Positions 8,107-16,263 of a stretch of DNA of 37,012 bases are shown here, one piece after another. Origin of the DNA: Mucilaginibacter sp. (GTDB taxonomy: Bacteria; Bacteroidota; Bacteroidia; Sphingobacteriales; Sphingobacteriaceae); the NCBI GenBank assembly GCA_028287865.1, contig JAQBOU010000021.1:1-37012 (forward strand), read 5' to 3'. The position numbers and the translations under genes are program-made. Each line of letters opens with the position of its first letter. Within the stretch, counting starts at the first letter, position 1. The notes below the pieces were generated by a model that was given only the letters and a program-made list of their open reading frames with translations, searched no databases and was not told the DNA's origin.

Positions 8107-9468
8107 ATGAAAAAAAATTACCTTCCTGGCCTATTTATTTTGATCATTTGCATAACATCCTGCCATAAGGATAACAACAAAATCGTTTCCACACTCTCAA
8201 TATCTGCCGCGACACATACTTTTTCCAGCGACCAGCTAAGGAATTATTTTTCCCTGATGTGTACCATTACGAAAAACACCAACGGTTTTTTTCCTCCCCA
8301 GGCGGCAAGAGCGTATGGGTACGTGGGGATAGCAGCCTACGAATCGGTGGTAAACGGTATACCCGGGGCATTGAGCTTATCCGGCCAGGTAAATGGCCTG
8401 CCGAGTGTTCCTAAACCAAATTCAGCCGACCAATATAACTGGGCCATTAGTTCAAATGCTGCTATTTCTGATATGATGCGCGATATGTTCGATTTAAATC
8501 TTTCAACTGCAAACCGCGCAACAATTGACAGTACCGAGGCTGCAAATCTGGCTAACTTATCAAAAGGCGTGAGTCAGGATGTAATAAACAGATCGGTAAA
8601 ATATGGCAAGGATGTTACAGCCGCTATTTACCAGGCCTCCACTACCGATGGAGGACATCAGTCCTATCTTGATCCTTTTCAATTGCCATATACCTTACCT
8701 TCGGTGGATTATTGCTGGGTTCCTACAAATCCTGCTGTCCCAAATCCCGTGAGCCCTAAATGGGGTGTTAACCGGCCTTTTATAGTTGCTAATGTAAATT
8801 CTGTGGTACCATCGGCTCCGACAGTTTTTTCAACAGATCCCAATTCTGCATTTTATGCAATGGCGAAGGATGTTTATAACCAGGTAAAAAACAATACCGC
8901 CGACCAGGTGGAAATTGTAAAGTTTTGGGCGGATGATCCATTCAATACCTGCACGCCTACCGGTCATACTTTTAATATCATGATTCAATTATTAAAGGAA
9001 AACAATGCAACACTCGAAAAAGCATCCGTTGCTTTTGCCAAGCTTGCTATTGCAGAGAACGATGCTTTTATAAGTTGCTGGAAAGGCAAATATCAATATG
9101 TTCTGATCCGGCCGGTTAGTTATATCAAAAAATATATCGATCCCAGTTACGCCACTGTGATAGGCACTCCGCCATTTCCTGCTTATACCAGCGGGCATTC
9201 GTATGAGTCGGGAGCGGGTACAATGATATTCACTAATATGTTCACTGACGGCAGCGGGAATTATGATTTTACCGACTACAGCCAGTTGCAATATGGATTT
9301 GCAGCCCGTCACTATTCCAATTTTAATGACATGGCCCTTGAGTGCGCCAATTCCAGATTTTACGGAGGTATTCACTATAACGCCGATAACACAGAGGGGT
9401 TAAGACTTGGCCGTATGGTGGGCGATAACGTGAACAAAATGATCATCTGGCCCACAAATATTAAGTAA
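8107..9468 (+). CDS. Vanadium-dependent haloperoxidase / PAP2-type phosphatase family lipoprotein
   Basis: 453 residues. A lipoprotein signal comes first (hydrophobic core, lipobox ICITSC, Cys19). The three signature blocks of the PAP2/vanadium haloperoxidase active site are all present in order: Lys328-x6-Arg335-Pro336 (KYQYVLIRP), a P-x3-S-G-H block with His364 (PAYTSGHS), and Ser416-Arg417-x5-His423-x3-Asp427 (SRFYGGIHYNAD). These bind vanadate or phosphate. The length and N-terminal helical extension fit the vanadium haloperoxidase-like branch more than small lipid phosphatases, but sequence alone does not separate halide oxidation from phosphatase activity. It is followed after six bases by another lipoprotein gene, so they form an operon. 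Confidence 0.88.
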   Translation: MKKNYLPGLFILIICITSCHKDNNKIVSTLSISAATHTFSSDQLRNYFSLMCTITKNTNGFFPPQAARAYGYVGIAAYESVVNGIPGALSLSGQVNGLPSVPKPNSADQYNWAISSNAAISDMMRDMFDLNLSTANRATIDSTEAANLANLSKGVSQDVINRSVKYGKDVTAAIYQASTTDGGHQSYLDPFQLPYTLPSVDYCWVPTNPAVPNPVSPKWGVNRPFIVANVNSVVPSAPTVFSTDPNSAFYAMAKDVYNQVKNNTADQVEIVKFWADDPFNTCTPTGHTFNIMIQLLKENNATLEKASVAFAKLAIAENDAFISCWKGKYQYVLIRPVSYIKKYIDPSYATVIGTPPFPAYTSGHSYESGAGTMIFTNMFTDGSGNYDFTDYSQLQYGFAARHYSNFNDMALECANSRFYGGIHYNADNTEGLRLGRMVGDNVNKMIIWPTNIK

Positions 9469-9474
9469 TTATTT

Positions 9475-9870
9475 ATGAAGATTATTGCTTTTTTATTATT
9501 GGTGATGATTGCCTTCTCCTGCCATAAACCTGTTGCTGCCGCCAATAACGCAAAGCTGGATGAGTTGGCCGACAGAACCTGCCAGGCCATCAGCATAAGG
9601 CAACAACGATTTGCGTTAGCTAATAAGATCCGGTTTACACAGGATAGTTTGACGAACTTAAAACTTAAGGGCGATTCGCGCCGTTTGCAAGCGCGGCTAA
9701 AAGATTATATGCTGCTAAAAGATTCACTGCTAAAATCAAGTCTCGCACTGGCTGATAACATTCGGTTACAACTGGATTCGTTGGTTCCTTATGGCGATAA
9801 GGGTGCTCAAAAACGTTTTACCGCATCGCTTGATAGCCTGCTGGCTAAAAAGGGATGCATAGCAAAATGA
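9475..9870 (+). CDS. Small coiled-coil lipoprotein
   Basis: 131 residues. A signal peptide ends in a lipobox-like IAFSC (Cys16). The mature part is almost entirely helical, with repeated Leu/Lys/Asp/Ser heptad-like spacing (RLQARLKDYMLLKDSLLKSS), and ends in a Lys/Cys tail (KKGCIAK). No family is recognised. The start is six bases after the stop of the haloperoxidase-like gene, so it is the second gene of that operon and probably anchored in the same envelope layer. It may be a structural partner; nothing indicates catalysis. Confidence 0.78.
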   Translation: MKIIAFLLLVMIAFSCHKPVAAANNAKLDELADRTCQAISIRQQRFALANKIRFTQDSLTNLKLKGDSRRLQARLKDYMLLKDSLLKSSLALADNIRLQLDSLVPYGDKGAQKRFTASLDSLLAKKGCIAK

Positions 9871-10225
9871 TTTCCGGTGCATGAGCAAAGTTCGATATGG
9901 CCAAATTGCCCTAGCCTGTCAATGCCCGATTTAGTTTCTCTGCCTATGGCTGCCAGATCTTTTTTACACCCCGCAGCAAGCAAACCAATGGCTGCAGCTT
10001 GCACCGGCGTACTGCGAAAATACCCTTTGCTGCAAATTACCCGGCTTAATTTTGTGGAAATTTCCGTCTGATAATTATAATTTATTGGGGTATAAACCAA
10101 GCTAAGTATATAAGTATTATCCATTGATCAGCCACCACGATTGCCAGGCTCAATCAGCAGGTAACGTACACCAAAGGCGAAGACTTTTTTAATGCTTTTT
10201 ATTAAATTATTTTTATATTTATATA
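9871..10225. other. Spacer, possible decayed coding sequence
   Basis: 355 bases without a supported gene. The first 150 bases are richer in GC than the flanks. Read on the minus strand they contain protein-like stretches (QAAAIGLLAAGCKKDLAAIG; and, in another piece near 10135-10195, VFAFGVRYLLIEPGNRGG before a stop). None has a convincing start and one overlaps the end of the lipoprotein gene. They may be remnants of an older gene. The last 30 bases before 10226 are very AT-rich and probably hold the promoter of the PAS gene. Confidence 0.35.
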
Positions 10226-10843
10226 ATGAAACCTGATCTCAAATTTCTGCATTCACTTTTCGAAGTTTCGCATGTTGAGTATCAGGCGTATGATCTCAAT
10301 AACCATAAATTATTATTTTCAAGTGGTTTAGCCCACAAATTACTTGGCTATACAACGGACGAATATTGCAGGTTCAGTTATGATTTTTATAAAGACCTGG
10401 TGCACCCCGATGATAGAGATAAAGTACATGAAGCCATAGATAAAATTCTTCATTCTCCAAAAGGAGAAGTGGTTGAAATGACAATACGTCTGCTTAAGGC
10501 TGATGGCAATTACATTTGGGTATATTCACGACAAATGGTTTTTGAAAAAGATGAGAAAGGGGAACTTTGCACGATAATTCGGGAGTCTGAAGATGTTACA
10601 AATTTCATCAGGATGCAGGATGAACTTAGAGAAAAGGTACAGCAGCTTCAAACTATATCCTATAAAAATTCGCATTTGCTACGAAGCCCGGTTTCCAGCA
10701 TTATTGGCCTTATAAGTTTGGTGGAGGCCCAGGGTATAACCAGCGAACATAATATGCAAATATTCAACTATCTGAAGCAAGCAATAGAAAAATTAGATAA
10801 TGTGATCCACGAAATAAACGAAATCGCGGAACCTAATATATAA
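10226..10843 (+). CDS. PAS-domain protein with a kinase-type His box and no ATPase domain
   Basis: 205 residues. Residues about 15-128 form a PAS fold of the PAS_3 kind (LVHPDDRDKVHEAIDKIL, then EMTIRLLKADGNYIWVYSR and EKGELCTIIRESEDVT). Residues 130-205 look like a histidine-kinase dimerisation helix pair: His150 lies in SHLLRSPVSSIIGL, which matches the H-box consensus SHxLRxP. The protein then stops, with no HATPase (N, G1, G2) region. It could be phosphorylated in trans by another kinase, act as a dimerising sensor, or be a truncated kinase. The sequence after the stop encodes no ATPase domain, so a simple nonsense mutation is not the explanation. No signal peptide; cytoplasmic. Confidence 0.82.
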   Translation: MKPDLKFLHSLFEVSHVEYQAYDLNNHKLLFSSGLAHKLLGYTTDEYCRFSYDFYKDLVHPDDRDKVHEAIDKILHSPKGEVVEMTIRLLKADGNYIWVYSRQMVFEKDEKGELCTIIRESEDVTNFIRMQDELREKVQQLQTISYKNSHLLRSPVSSIIGLISLVEAQGITSEHNMQIFNYLKQAIEKLDNVIHEINEIAEPNI

Positions 10844-10982
10844 TGACTACAGGCGTTAATTAATGGCCGGATCTGCCCAATTGCACTCATTAATTTCCTG
10901 AATGTAAGACAGGCAAGATTAGCCTCAAACATTCTTTTGAGATAGGAGCCCAAAGCAAAAGAGATCTTTAGGATATGTCGGC

Positions 10983-11171
10983 CTAATAAATAAAAGGCCG
11001 GATCAATTTTAAAAAGCCATACAAGCCTCCCGCAAACATAAAAATAAAGCCCATTGCCTGCACCACAGGATTTAAAAACGAATCCTCTGAAGGTATTTCA
11101 GGATGCGTTGCGATCATACATCCAAGCAGGAATACACAAAACGCTATAAAAATCTTTGCTACTCTATTCAT
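10983..11171 (-). CDS. Small two-helix membrane protein
   Basis: 62 residues: two hydrophobic segments (residues 6-21 and about 36-56) separated by a polar loop (THPEIPSEDSF), with a basic N-terminus. Family not recognised. Cys17 (FLLGC) is lipobox-like, so a small lipoprotein is an alternative. It stands alone between a plus-strand PAS gene and a plus-strand DUF72 gene. The good hydrophobic pattern and lack of a competing frame support it, but its size keeps confidence moderate. Confidence 0.55.
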   Translation of the reverse strand: MNRVAKIFIAFCVFLLGCMIATHPEIPSEDSFLNPVVQAMGFIFMFAGGLYGFLKLIRPFIY

Positions 11172-11315
11172 ACTTTTTAAACGGCAACTAACAGTTAAAA
11201 GTTACGCATTCAGCGGGTTATATTTCAACATTTTTAATATTGCTAAAATATAGCGAAATGCTGCATTCCGATTGGCACCATCCTTGTGAATACCGGACTA
11301 AACCTTTTAAACCTG

Positions 11316-12077
11316 ATGGAACTATCGCCTGATGATGAGGATTACTTTTATGCCGGCACCAGCAATGTTGTTTTGCCCGTTCCTAACAAAAGTATGTTTC
11401 CGCCAGCCTTCCGGGATAAAAGCCGGCTTGCCTATTACGCCTCCCTGTTTAACAGTGTGGAGGTGAACGCCTCATTTTATAAAATCCCCCGGGGCGTAAC
11501 CCTCGAAAAATGGGCTACGGAAGTACCGGATAATTTCCGGTTTACCTTTAAGCTATGGCAGGGGATCACCCATAACAAAGACCAGGACTTCAATCCGGAA
11601 ACGATAGCTCATTTTGTAAAAACAATTTCCGCAGTGGGCGAAAAAAAAGGATGTTTACTGGTGCAATTTCCGCCGGGGTTTTCGTTTAATTTTACACGGC
11701 TCGAAAATCTTCTGCAACACCTGCAGCAACAAAATGAGCATCATTCCTGGCGCATTGCTGTGGAGTTTCGCAACCGTACATGGTACCAGGATGTTATTTA
11801 CGAATTGTTGGATCATTACCGGATGGGCATGGTGATCCACGACCTGCCGGCATCTGCTACCCCCCTTTTGGAAACAGACTGTAGTTTTGTTTACCTGCGC
11901 TTTCACGGACCGGAAGGAGGTTACCGCGGCAGTTATACAGACGACTTTTTAGCGGAATATGTTTCCTATATCAGGGATTGGCATGCAGCGGGGAAAACGG
12001 TATATGTTTATTTTAATAATACTATGGGCGAAGCGGTAAGGAACCTTGCTACTTTAAATAAATTTATGAAAGAATAG
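11316..12077 (+). CDS. DUF72-family protein
   Basis: From the ATG at 11316 the product is 253 residues. An in-frame GTG at 11286 would add ten residues (NTGLNLLNL stretch); I prefer the ATG because DUF72 proteins begin close to the first strand, here FYAGTSNVV. The family fold is a TIM-like barrel. Typical blocks are visible: SLFNSVEVNASFYKIP, then NFRFTFKLWQGITH, CLLVQFPPGFSF, WRIAVEFRNRTWY, and the C-terminal FVYLRFHGP with YVYFNNTMGEAVRNL. The biochemical role of DUF72 proteins is not established. It converges with the glycosyltransferase gene downstream, leaving 23 bases and no clear terminator. Confidence 0.88.
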   Translation: MELSPDDEDYFYAGTSNVVLPVPNKSMFPPAFRDKSRLAYYASLFNSVEVNASFYKIPRGVTLEKWATEVPDNFRFTFKLWQGITHNKDQDFNPETIAHFVKTISAVGEKKGCLLVQFPPGFSFNFTRLENLLQHLQQQNEHHSWRIAVEFRNRTWYQDVIYELLDHYRMGMVIHDLPASATPLLETDCSFVYLRFHGPEGGYRGSYTDDFLAEYVSYIRDWHAAGKTVYVYFNNTMGEAVRNLATLNKFMKE

Positions 12078-12100
12078 TTGACATTTCCGGTAGATTCAAT

Positions 12101-13297
12101 TCAATTTCGAATTACATCGTTTAATTTCTGCGTTACACCTGATACTGTAAAGTGTTTTTGATAAGCCTTCCTGGCTCTGTCACCCATTAGAATGTGTTTC
12201 TCTTTTGGCATATTCAGCCATTCCCTTAACATTTTCAAAACCCCGGTTAAGCTGTCTTTTTCTATTATGCCTGCTCCTTCAGTCATGATCTCCCGCCAGA
12301 TATTCACCTCCTCAGATATCAATACCGGTTTACCGCAGGCCAATGCCTCGGCTACTGCTATACCAAAATTCTCCTGATGACTTGGCAAAACAAATGCCTC
12401 GCAACCGTAAAATGCTCCCCATTTTGCATCTCCATCCAGCATCCCGGGAAAAACAACATGCGGCTTCACCTCCGGCGCATGATCCAGTTGCTGCATTAAT
12501 CCTTTTCCAAAACGCGTATTCATTCCCGGTCCTGCTATTACCAGCTTTGGGATTTTTTTCTTTGCAGCTATAAATTCTTTATGTAATTGTATATAGGCCG
12601 AAATCAGCAAGTCTATACCCTTTTTTGGATGAATACGACTTATAAACAGCAAATAACCATCCTCATCCAATTCTGGACAATGACTTGAAAAAGCTACAGT
12701 CATTGCCTGATGGAAAACCGGCGGCGATACTATGCCGTAACCTACATTATATTCATTACGCGGGTGATAGGGCGTGAAAGTTTTGCGGGCTAATAATAAT
12801 TCGGTTTCACAGGTGAACAACAGCCCGTCTGCGTCATTCACTACTTTTCGTTCTAATAGTTTCCAATAAATCCAGTTTCTTACAGCTTTTAAACGGCGGT
12901 CCTTTGCACGCTGAAAATAGGGATCTAACATACCGTGAGGCATTACAAGCAGCCGGGGAAATTTACCTGTTGAACGTTTTTTTGCAGCATTTACCGCATA
13001 CCAGGTGGCGTAACTGTGGTATGACCATAAGCCATTTATAATGATAACATCAAACCTGCCTGCATTTGTTTTTAACCACGGCTTTAAATGCACATTATAG
13101 CGCCAAAACCCATTAGTGCTACCTAAAGCATGGATAATAAGATCTTCGTTCCTTAAATATGATGAATCGGGCGGGTCAAGACAAACCACTTCAGTAACAA
13201 TATTAAACTGTTTCATCTCTACACCCAACGTAAATACTGCTTTAGATACCCCACCAAATTTGGGATTTAACGAGGTGATTACTTGTAAAATAGTCAC
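12101..13297 (-). CDS. Glycosyltransferase family 4 protein (GT-B fold)
   Basis: 398 residues. The N-terminal Rossmann half begins LQVITSLNPKFGGVSKAV, with the usual GG loop for acceptor or donor binding. The C-terminal half has the family-4 donor site: LLFISRIHPKKGIDLLISAY (around 215-235), then PSHQENFGIAVAEALACGKP, which carries the E-x7-E-type motif, followed by VLISEEVNIWREI. It probably adds a sugar from a nucleotide donor in exopolysaccharide or surface-glycan synthesis, in the cytoplasm. It is isolated here, with no other polysaccharide genes beside it, so the pathway cannot be named. It ends close to the end of the convergent DUF72 gene. Confidence 0.88.
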   Translation of the reverse strand: MTILQVITSLNPKFGGVSKAVFTLGVEMKQFNIVTEVVCLDPPDSSYLRNEDLIIHALGSTNGFWRYNVHLKPWLKTNAGRFDVIIINGLWSYHSYATWYAVNAAKKRSTGKFPRLLVMPHGMLDPYFQRAKDRRLKAVRNWIYWKLLERKVVNDADGLLFTCETELLLARKTFTPYHPRNEYNVGYGIVSPPVFHQAMTVAFSSHCPELDEDGYLLFISRIHPKKGIDLLISAYIQLHKEFIAAKKKIPKLVIAGPGMNTRFGKGLMQQLDHAPEVKPHVVFPGMLDGDAKWGAFYGCEAFVLPSHQENFGIAVAEALACGKPVLISEEVNIWREIMTEGAGIIEKDSLTGVLKMLREWLNMPKEKHILMGDRARKAYQKHFTVSGVTQKLNDVIRN

Positions 13298-13451
13298 CGT
13301 AAATCAGAGTTTACCATTTATTAATATGTAACAAATATTTTACTAAAATTAAGCATTAAATAAGGTGTGTACAATATCATCACATTAGAATCAGATTAGA
13401 ATATTATTATATTTAATTTAATATTTGATCCAATATGATTAACGGCAACTG

Positions 13452-14678
13452 TTAAAGGCTATCAATCCTTCTTTGTATTGTATGCTTATCTGTTTGGGTT
13501 TTTGCGAGGGAAAGAGCCTTTTGAAAACTTTGTTTTGATTTCGTGTTATCAATATCCATGTAAAGTTCACCAAGCAGCATATAGTAAAAGTGGTTGTCTG
13601 CCAGGTTCAGTTTTTCAGCTTCAACTATGGCCGCTTGCTTTCCGTTTGCTTTGGATAGTGCAAAAGTGCGGTTAAGTGCCGCAATGGGTGAATATTGTAT
13701 TTGCAGCAAACGGTTATAAAGCTGTAAAATATTTTCCCACTTTTCACTGGTGTCTGCCTTAATAGTATGCCAGTAAGCAATATTTGCCTCTATATGATAC
13801 TTTGAGATCTCAGTTCCGGTTGATGCCCGGTGAAGATAATAAACACCTTTAGCGATCAGTTCTTTATTCCAAAGTGTTTCGTCCTGGTCCTGGTATAAAA
13901 TCATTTCACCATTTTCATTTTTTCTTGCTTCCAGTCTTGAAGCGTGAAAACACATCAGTGAAAACAAAGCGTTTACCTGCGGTTGGTTGGTTTGTTGATT
14001 TTCGATAAGCATGTAATTTAACCGCATGGCTTCAAGGCACAGGTCTTCCCGTAAAATGGCATCCTTGCTTTCAGAATAATAACCTTCGCTAAAAAGCAAA
14101 TACAGCGTTAATAAAACGTTTTCTAACCGTTTATTAATTTCTGCATTTCCGGGGAATTCAATTTTTACTTTTTCAAGCCGCAATTTTTCCTTAGCCCTGA
14201 AAAGCCGCTTGTTGATGGTTTCTTTATTGGTTAAAAAGGCGTTTGCAATTTCATCAATACCAAACCCGCAAAGGATGCGCAGGGCTAAGCCAATCTGCGC
14301 TTCGGTTGATATTGAAGGGTGACAGATAGCAAACAGCATTTGTAATTGGCTGTCTTTAATGTTTTGCTCAGACAGATCGATTTCTATTTGATGAATGGTG
14401 GATGACGAATCACTTATTTGTTTGGAAACTGTTTCCGCGAAAATCCTATTGCGATTCAAATAGTTTCGGGCTTTGTTTTTTGCCACAGAATAAAGCCACG
14501 CCGTTGGATTAGGAGGCAATCCTTTATAACTCCAGGTTTCAAAGGCCGCTAAAAAAGTGTCGCCGGCAATGTCTTCTGCAACTTCAATATGTTCAATGCT
14601 GAACAGCTTACAGAGCACAGCCGTAATTTTGGCGAACTCTGTACGGAATAAATGGGGTAATAAGTCCTGTTGTTCCAT
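13452..14678 (-). CDS. ECF-type RNA polymerase sigma factor with long C-terminal extension (ECF42-like)
   Basis: 408 residues, twice the length of an ordinary ECF sigma factor. Residues about 10-80 are region 2 (VAEDIAGDTFLAAFETW, then PTAWLYSVAKNKARNYLNR). Residues about 125-180 are region 4 with a helix-turn-helix (LCGFGIDEIANAFLTNKETI, NKRLFRAKEKLR). Residues about 190-408 are a helical, TPR-like extension (LLFSEGYYSE, YHIEANIAYWHTIKAD, LYNRLLQIQYSPIAALNRTF) found in the ECF42 group and related SigI-like proteins. ECF42 factors lack a classical anti-sigma factor and occur next to YCII/DGPF proteins, exactly as here. The start ATG is covered by an upstream hairpin. Confidence 0.9.
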   Translation of the reverse strand: MEQQDLLPHLFRTEFAKITAVLCKLFSIEHIEVAEDIAGDTFLAAFETWSYKGLPPNPTAWLYSVAKNKARNYLNRNRIFAETVSKQISDSSSTIHQIEIDLSEQNIKDSQLQMLFAICHPSISTEAQIGLALRILCGFGIDEIANAFLTNKETINKRLFRAKEKLRLEKVKIEFPGNAEINKRLENVLLTLYLLFSEGYYSESKDAILREDLCLEAMRLNYMLIENQQTNQPQVNALFSLMCFHASRLEARKNENGEMILYQDQDETLWNKELIAKGVYYLHRASTGTEISKYHIEANIAYWHTIKADTSEKWENILQLYNRLLQIQYSPIAALNRTFALSKANGKQAAIVEAEKLNLADNHFYYMLLGELYMDIDNTKSKQSFQKALSLAKTQTDKHTIQRRIDSL

Positions 14679-14680
14679 AA

Positions 14681-14708
14681 ATAAAAATCCCCTGCATTGC
14701 TACAGGGG
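14681..14708 (-). promoter_or_regulatory. Hairpin with T-rich tail directly before the sigma-factor start
   Basis: CCCCTG (14689-14694) and CAGGGG (14703-14708) form a 6-bp GC-rich stem with an 8-base loop. On the minus strand the 3' arm reads CAGGGG, followed by ATTTTTATTT and then the ATG at 14678. The structure looks like a weak terminator between the YCII gene and the sigma gene, and its 3' arm contains the only Shine-Dalgarno-like run (AGGGG), about ten bases before the start. It may attenuate transcription or mask translation of the sigma factor. Confidence 0.6.
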
Positions 14709-14725
14709 CATTTAAATTTCAGCCA

Positions 14726-15073
14726 CTACTGTTCTCCCCTTGCAATTTTACGTACTTCCATACTATTGCCCTCGCCCTGTAAAACGGGGCATCCTTTTGC
14801 AAGTTCTGCGGCTTCGCCAGCACTAGCAGCTTTAACTATAATAAAGCCGCCAATAGTTTCTTTGATTTCACCGAAAGGCCCGTTTGTTACAACGTTATGT
14901 GGTCTCACTACTTTTGCATCGTCAAAAAGCAAACCTGTGCCGCTCACAAATTTGTTTTGGGCCGCAATGCCGCCAATCCAGTCCATTGTTTGCTTCATCC
15001 AGATTTGCATTTGTTCTGGCGAAGCAATTTTTTGCCCATCTTCATGTCTCATAATTAATGCGAACTCGTCCAT
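14726..15073 (-). CDS. YCII-related (DGPF-domain) protein
   Basis: 115 residues with the YCII ferredoxin-like fold: N-terminal FALIMRHED, a central helix (QMQIWMKQTMDWIGGIAAQN), and the DGPF-like motif NGPFGEIKE at 64-72 followed by GGFIIVKAASAGEAAELAKG and CP. These proteins accompany ECF42-type sigma factors, and the sigma gene starts 47 bases downstream on the same strand. The family's reaction is unknown; a small-molecule or peroxide-related role is often suggested but unproven. It is the first gene of the pair, so its promoter should lie in the spacer above 15073. Confidence 0.9.
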   Translation of the reverse strand: MDEFALIMRHEDGQKIASPEQMQIWMKQTMDWIGGIAAQNKFVSGTGLLFDDAKVVRPHNVVTNGPFGEIKETIGGFIIVKAASAGEAAELAKGCPVLQGEGNSMEVRKIARGEQ

Positions 15074-15382
15074 GTCATTAAGATTTAATTGTTATTGAAT
15101 ATATGAATTATACCCCAATAACAAACGGGACAAGTGCAATTGGACAGCGGCCTGGAAATTTTAGCTGACGTTACTTTACTGATAAAGTTACCCCTAAGCA
15201 ATCTCAATTCTTTTTGGATGGTGTATTGGCTGAAATATTTTAATTATGGTTAAATCCCAGAAGGAGGATCATAACTATACTATTTCACATGCCAGCCCGG
15301 CACAGTTTTCAGTGTCTTAAGCATCGTGAATCTAAAATTGATGAGATATAAAGCGAGTTGGAGATAATTATAACAAATTGGC
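15074..15382. other. Spacer with no gene seen
   Basis: 309 bases between the YCII gene and the small gene at 15383-15613, both on minus. No frame of convincing length or composition and no strong hairpin was found. The promoter of the YCII-sigma pair should be here, but no good TAnnTTTG element is visible on the minus strand. Confidence 0.4.
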
Positions 15383-15613
15383 CTACATCCTTAGCCGTAA
15401 TGAAACGGATCGGCCAAGTGCCTGGATAAACTCAGGGTCGAGGGAATTATCGTCTTTTTGCACCCAAACCCTCTTATCATTTTTAATCAACCCCACCTTT
15501 TCGCCATCAAGCAACAGCTGCAATTCAACAGTATTTTGGTTAATTAGCTTACTGTCAACTATTTGATAAACGTAGTCCTTGTCATTAAAAGTTATTCGTA
15601 ATGGCAATCCCAT
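15383..15613 (-). CDS. Small protein of unknown function
   Basis: 76 residues, soluble, with no signal peptide. Alternating strand-like blocks (LRITFNDKDYVYQIVDSK, NTVELQLLLDGEKVGLIK, KRVWVQKDDNSL) followed by a helical end (DPEFIQALGRSVSLRLRM) suggest a small beta-rich fold. The composition is protein-like and the opposite frames are poor, so I think it is real. No family name is known to me, though small proteins with this layout are common as hypotheticals in Sphingobacteriaceae. Codons at both ends are clear; function unknown. Confidence 0.68.
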   Translation of the reverse strand: MGLPLRITFNDKDYVYQIVDSKLINQNTVELQLLLDGEKVGLIKNDKRVWVQKDDNSLDPEFIQALGRSVSLRLRM

Positions 15614-15797
15614 ATTCTAAATCCTCCGTTGTAAAGATAGCCTTTAATACGAAATATGCATAGTTACCTGTTTCATTTTAAAACGCTGACAGTAAGCTCC
15701 TTGAAAAATGCAATTATATTTATGCTGGAATAAATACATCCGGATAACCTTTTTTAATAATTGTAATTTGGTATATTTGATCTGCAATCTTATCAAT

Positions 15798-15963
15798 ATG
15801 GCCATATTCGGACCTTTAATTTTATCTGTAATATTTTTTGGTTGGGTTTTATACAGGGCTTTCATAAAAAAGATATCAAAAACATAAAGACGAAGTATTT
15901 GGCGGCTTCCTTTTTATAGCTGTTTGGGCATTACTTTATATTGCGCCTACAAATATTGGCTAA
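15798..15963 (+). pseudogene. Small membrane-protein gene with a 1-base frameshift
   Basis: The ATG at 15798 opens MAIFGPLILSVIFFGWVLYR and then runs into a stop at 15885-15887. From about 15868 a second frame, offset by one base, continues as KHKDEVFGGFLFIAVWALLY and ends at TAA 15961-15963. Joined, they give a coherent protein of about 54 residues: a membrane helix, a basic loop, a second membrane helix. The switch point lies around two A-runs (15866-15871 and 15878-15882). Removing one A from the first run would join the frames (giving FIKRYQKHKDEV). This is either a real frameshift, a sequencing error in a homopolymer, or a slippery site. Family unknown. Confidence 0.5.
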
Positions 15964-16028
15964 TTCAATTAGCAGATGGTATTTTATTAAATAATAATTG
16001 TAACTTTAAATTAATTTTCTTTACAATT

Positions 16029-16214
16029 ATGAAACCTTTGATCTCCTTTGGGCTGATACGTTCAGTTGGCATGCTATTTTTATTCGGGAGCATTGGTTTA
16101 AAACAGTTGATTGCTATTCCCGAAATTCTTTATGGCTTTTTTATAGGCCTTGGTATTACCATGATCATTGGCTCCTTTATTAAAGAGAGGAATGTAAAAC
16201 AATCTGACAACTAA
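16029..16214 (+). CDS. Small membrane protein
   Basis: 61 residues from the ATG at 16029, with two hydrophobic segments (LISFGLIRSVGMLFLFGSIG and IPEILYGFFIGLGITMIIGS) and a charged tail (KERNVKQSDN). An in-frame ATG at 15924 would add 35 residues, but that extension overlaps the end of the frameshifted gene at 15798-15963 and looks like low-complexity spacer, so I chose the internal start. It lies 65 bases after that gene on the same strand and may be cotranscribed with it. Family not recognised. Confidence 0.6.
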   Translation: MKPLISFGLIRSVGMLFLFGSIGLKQLIAIPEILYGFFIGLGITMIIGSFIKERNVKQSDN

Positions 16215-16263
16215 TATCATTTCCATATTGGCTCAATATTTGCCTTTTCCCCGTAAATAAATT

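Noticed and set aside
8992..9375. Minus-strand frame within the haloperoxidase-like gene
   Set aside because: The plus-strand frame there carries all three active-site motifs; the minus frame has no recognisable pattern.
9807..10124. Minus-strand frame of 105 codons overlapping the end of the small lipoprotein gene
   Set aside because: It overlaps a supported gene by 64 bases and no domain is recognised; kept only as possible decayed sequence.
15644..15865. Minus-strand frame of 73 codons
   Set aside because: The plus strand here gives a better explanation: a two-helix membrane protein with one frameshift. The minus product is Lys/Gln-rich with no pattern.
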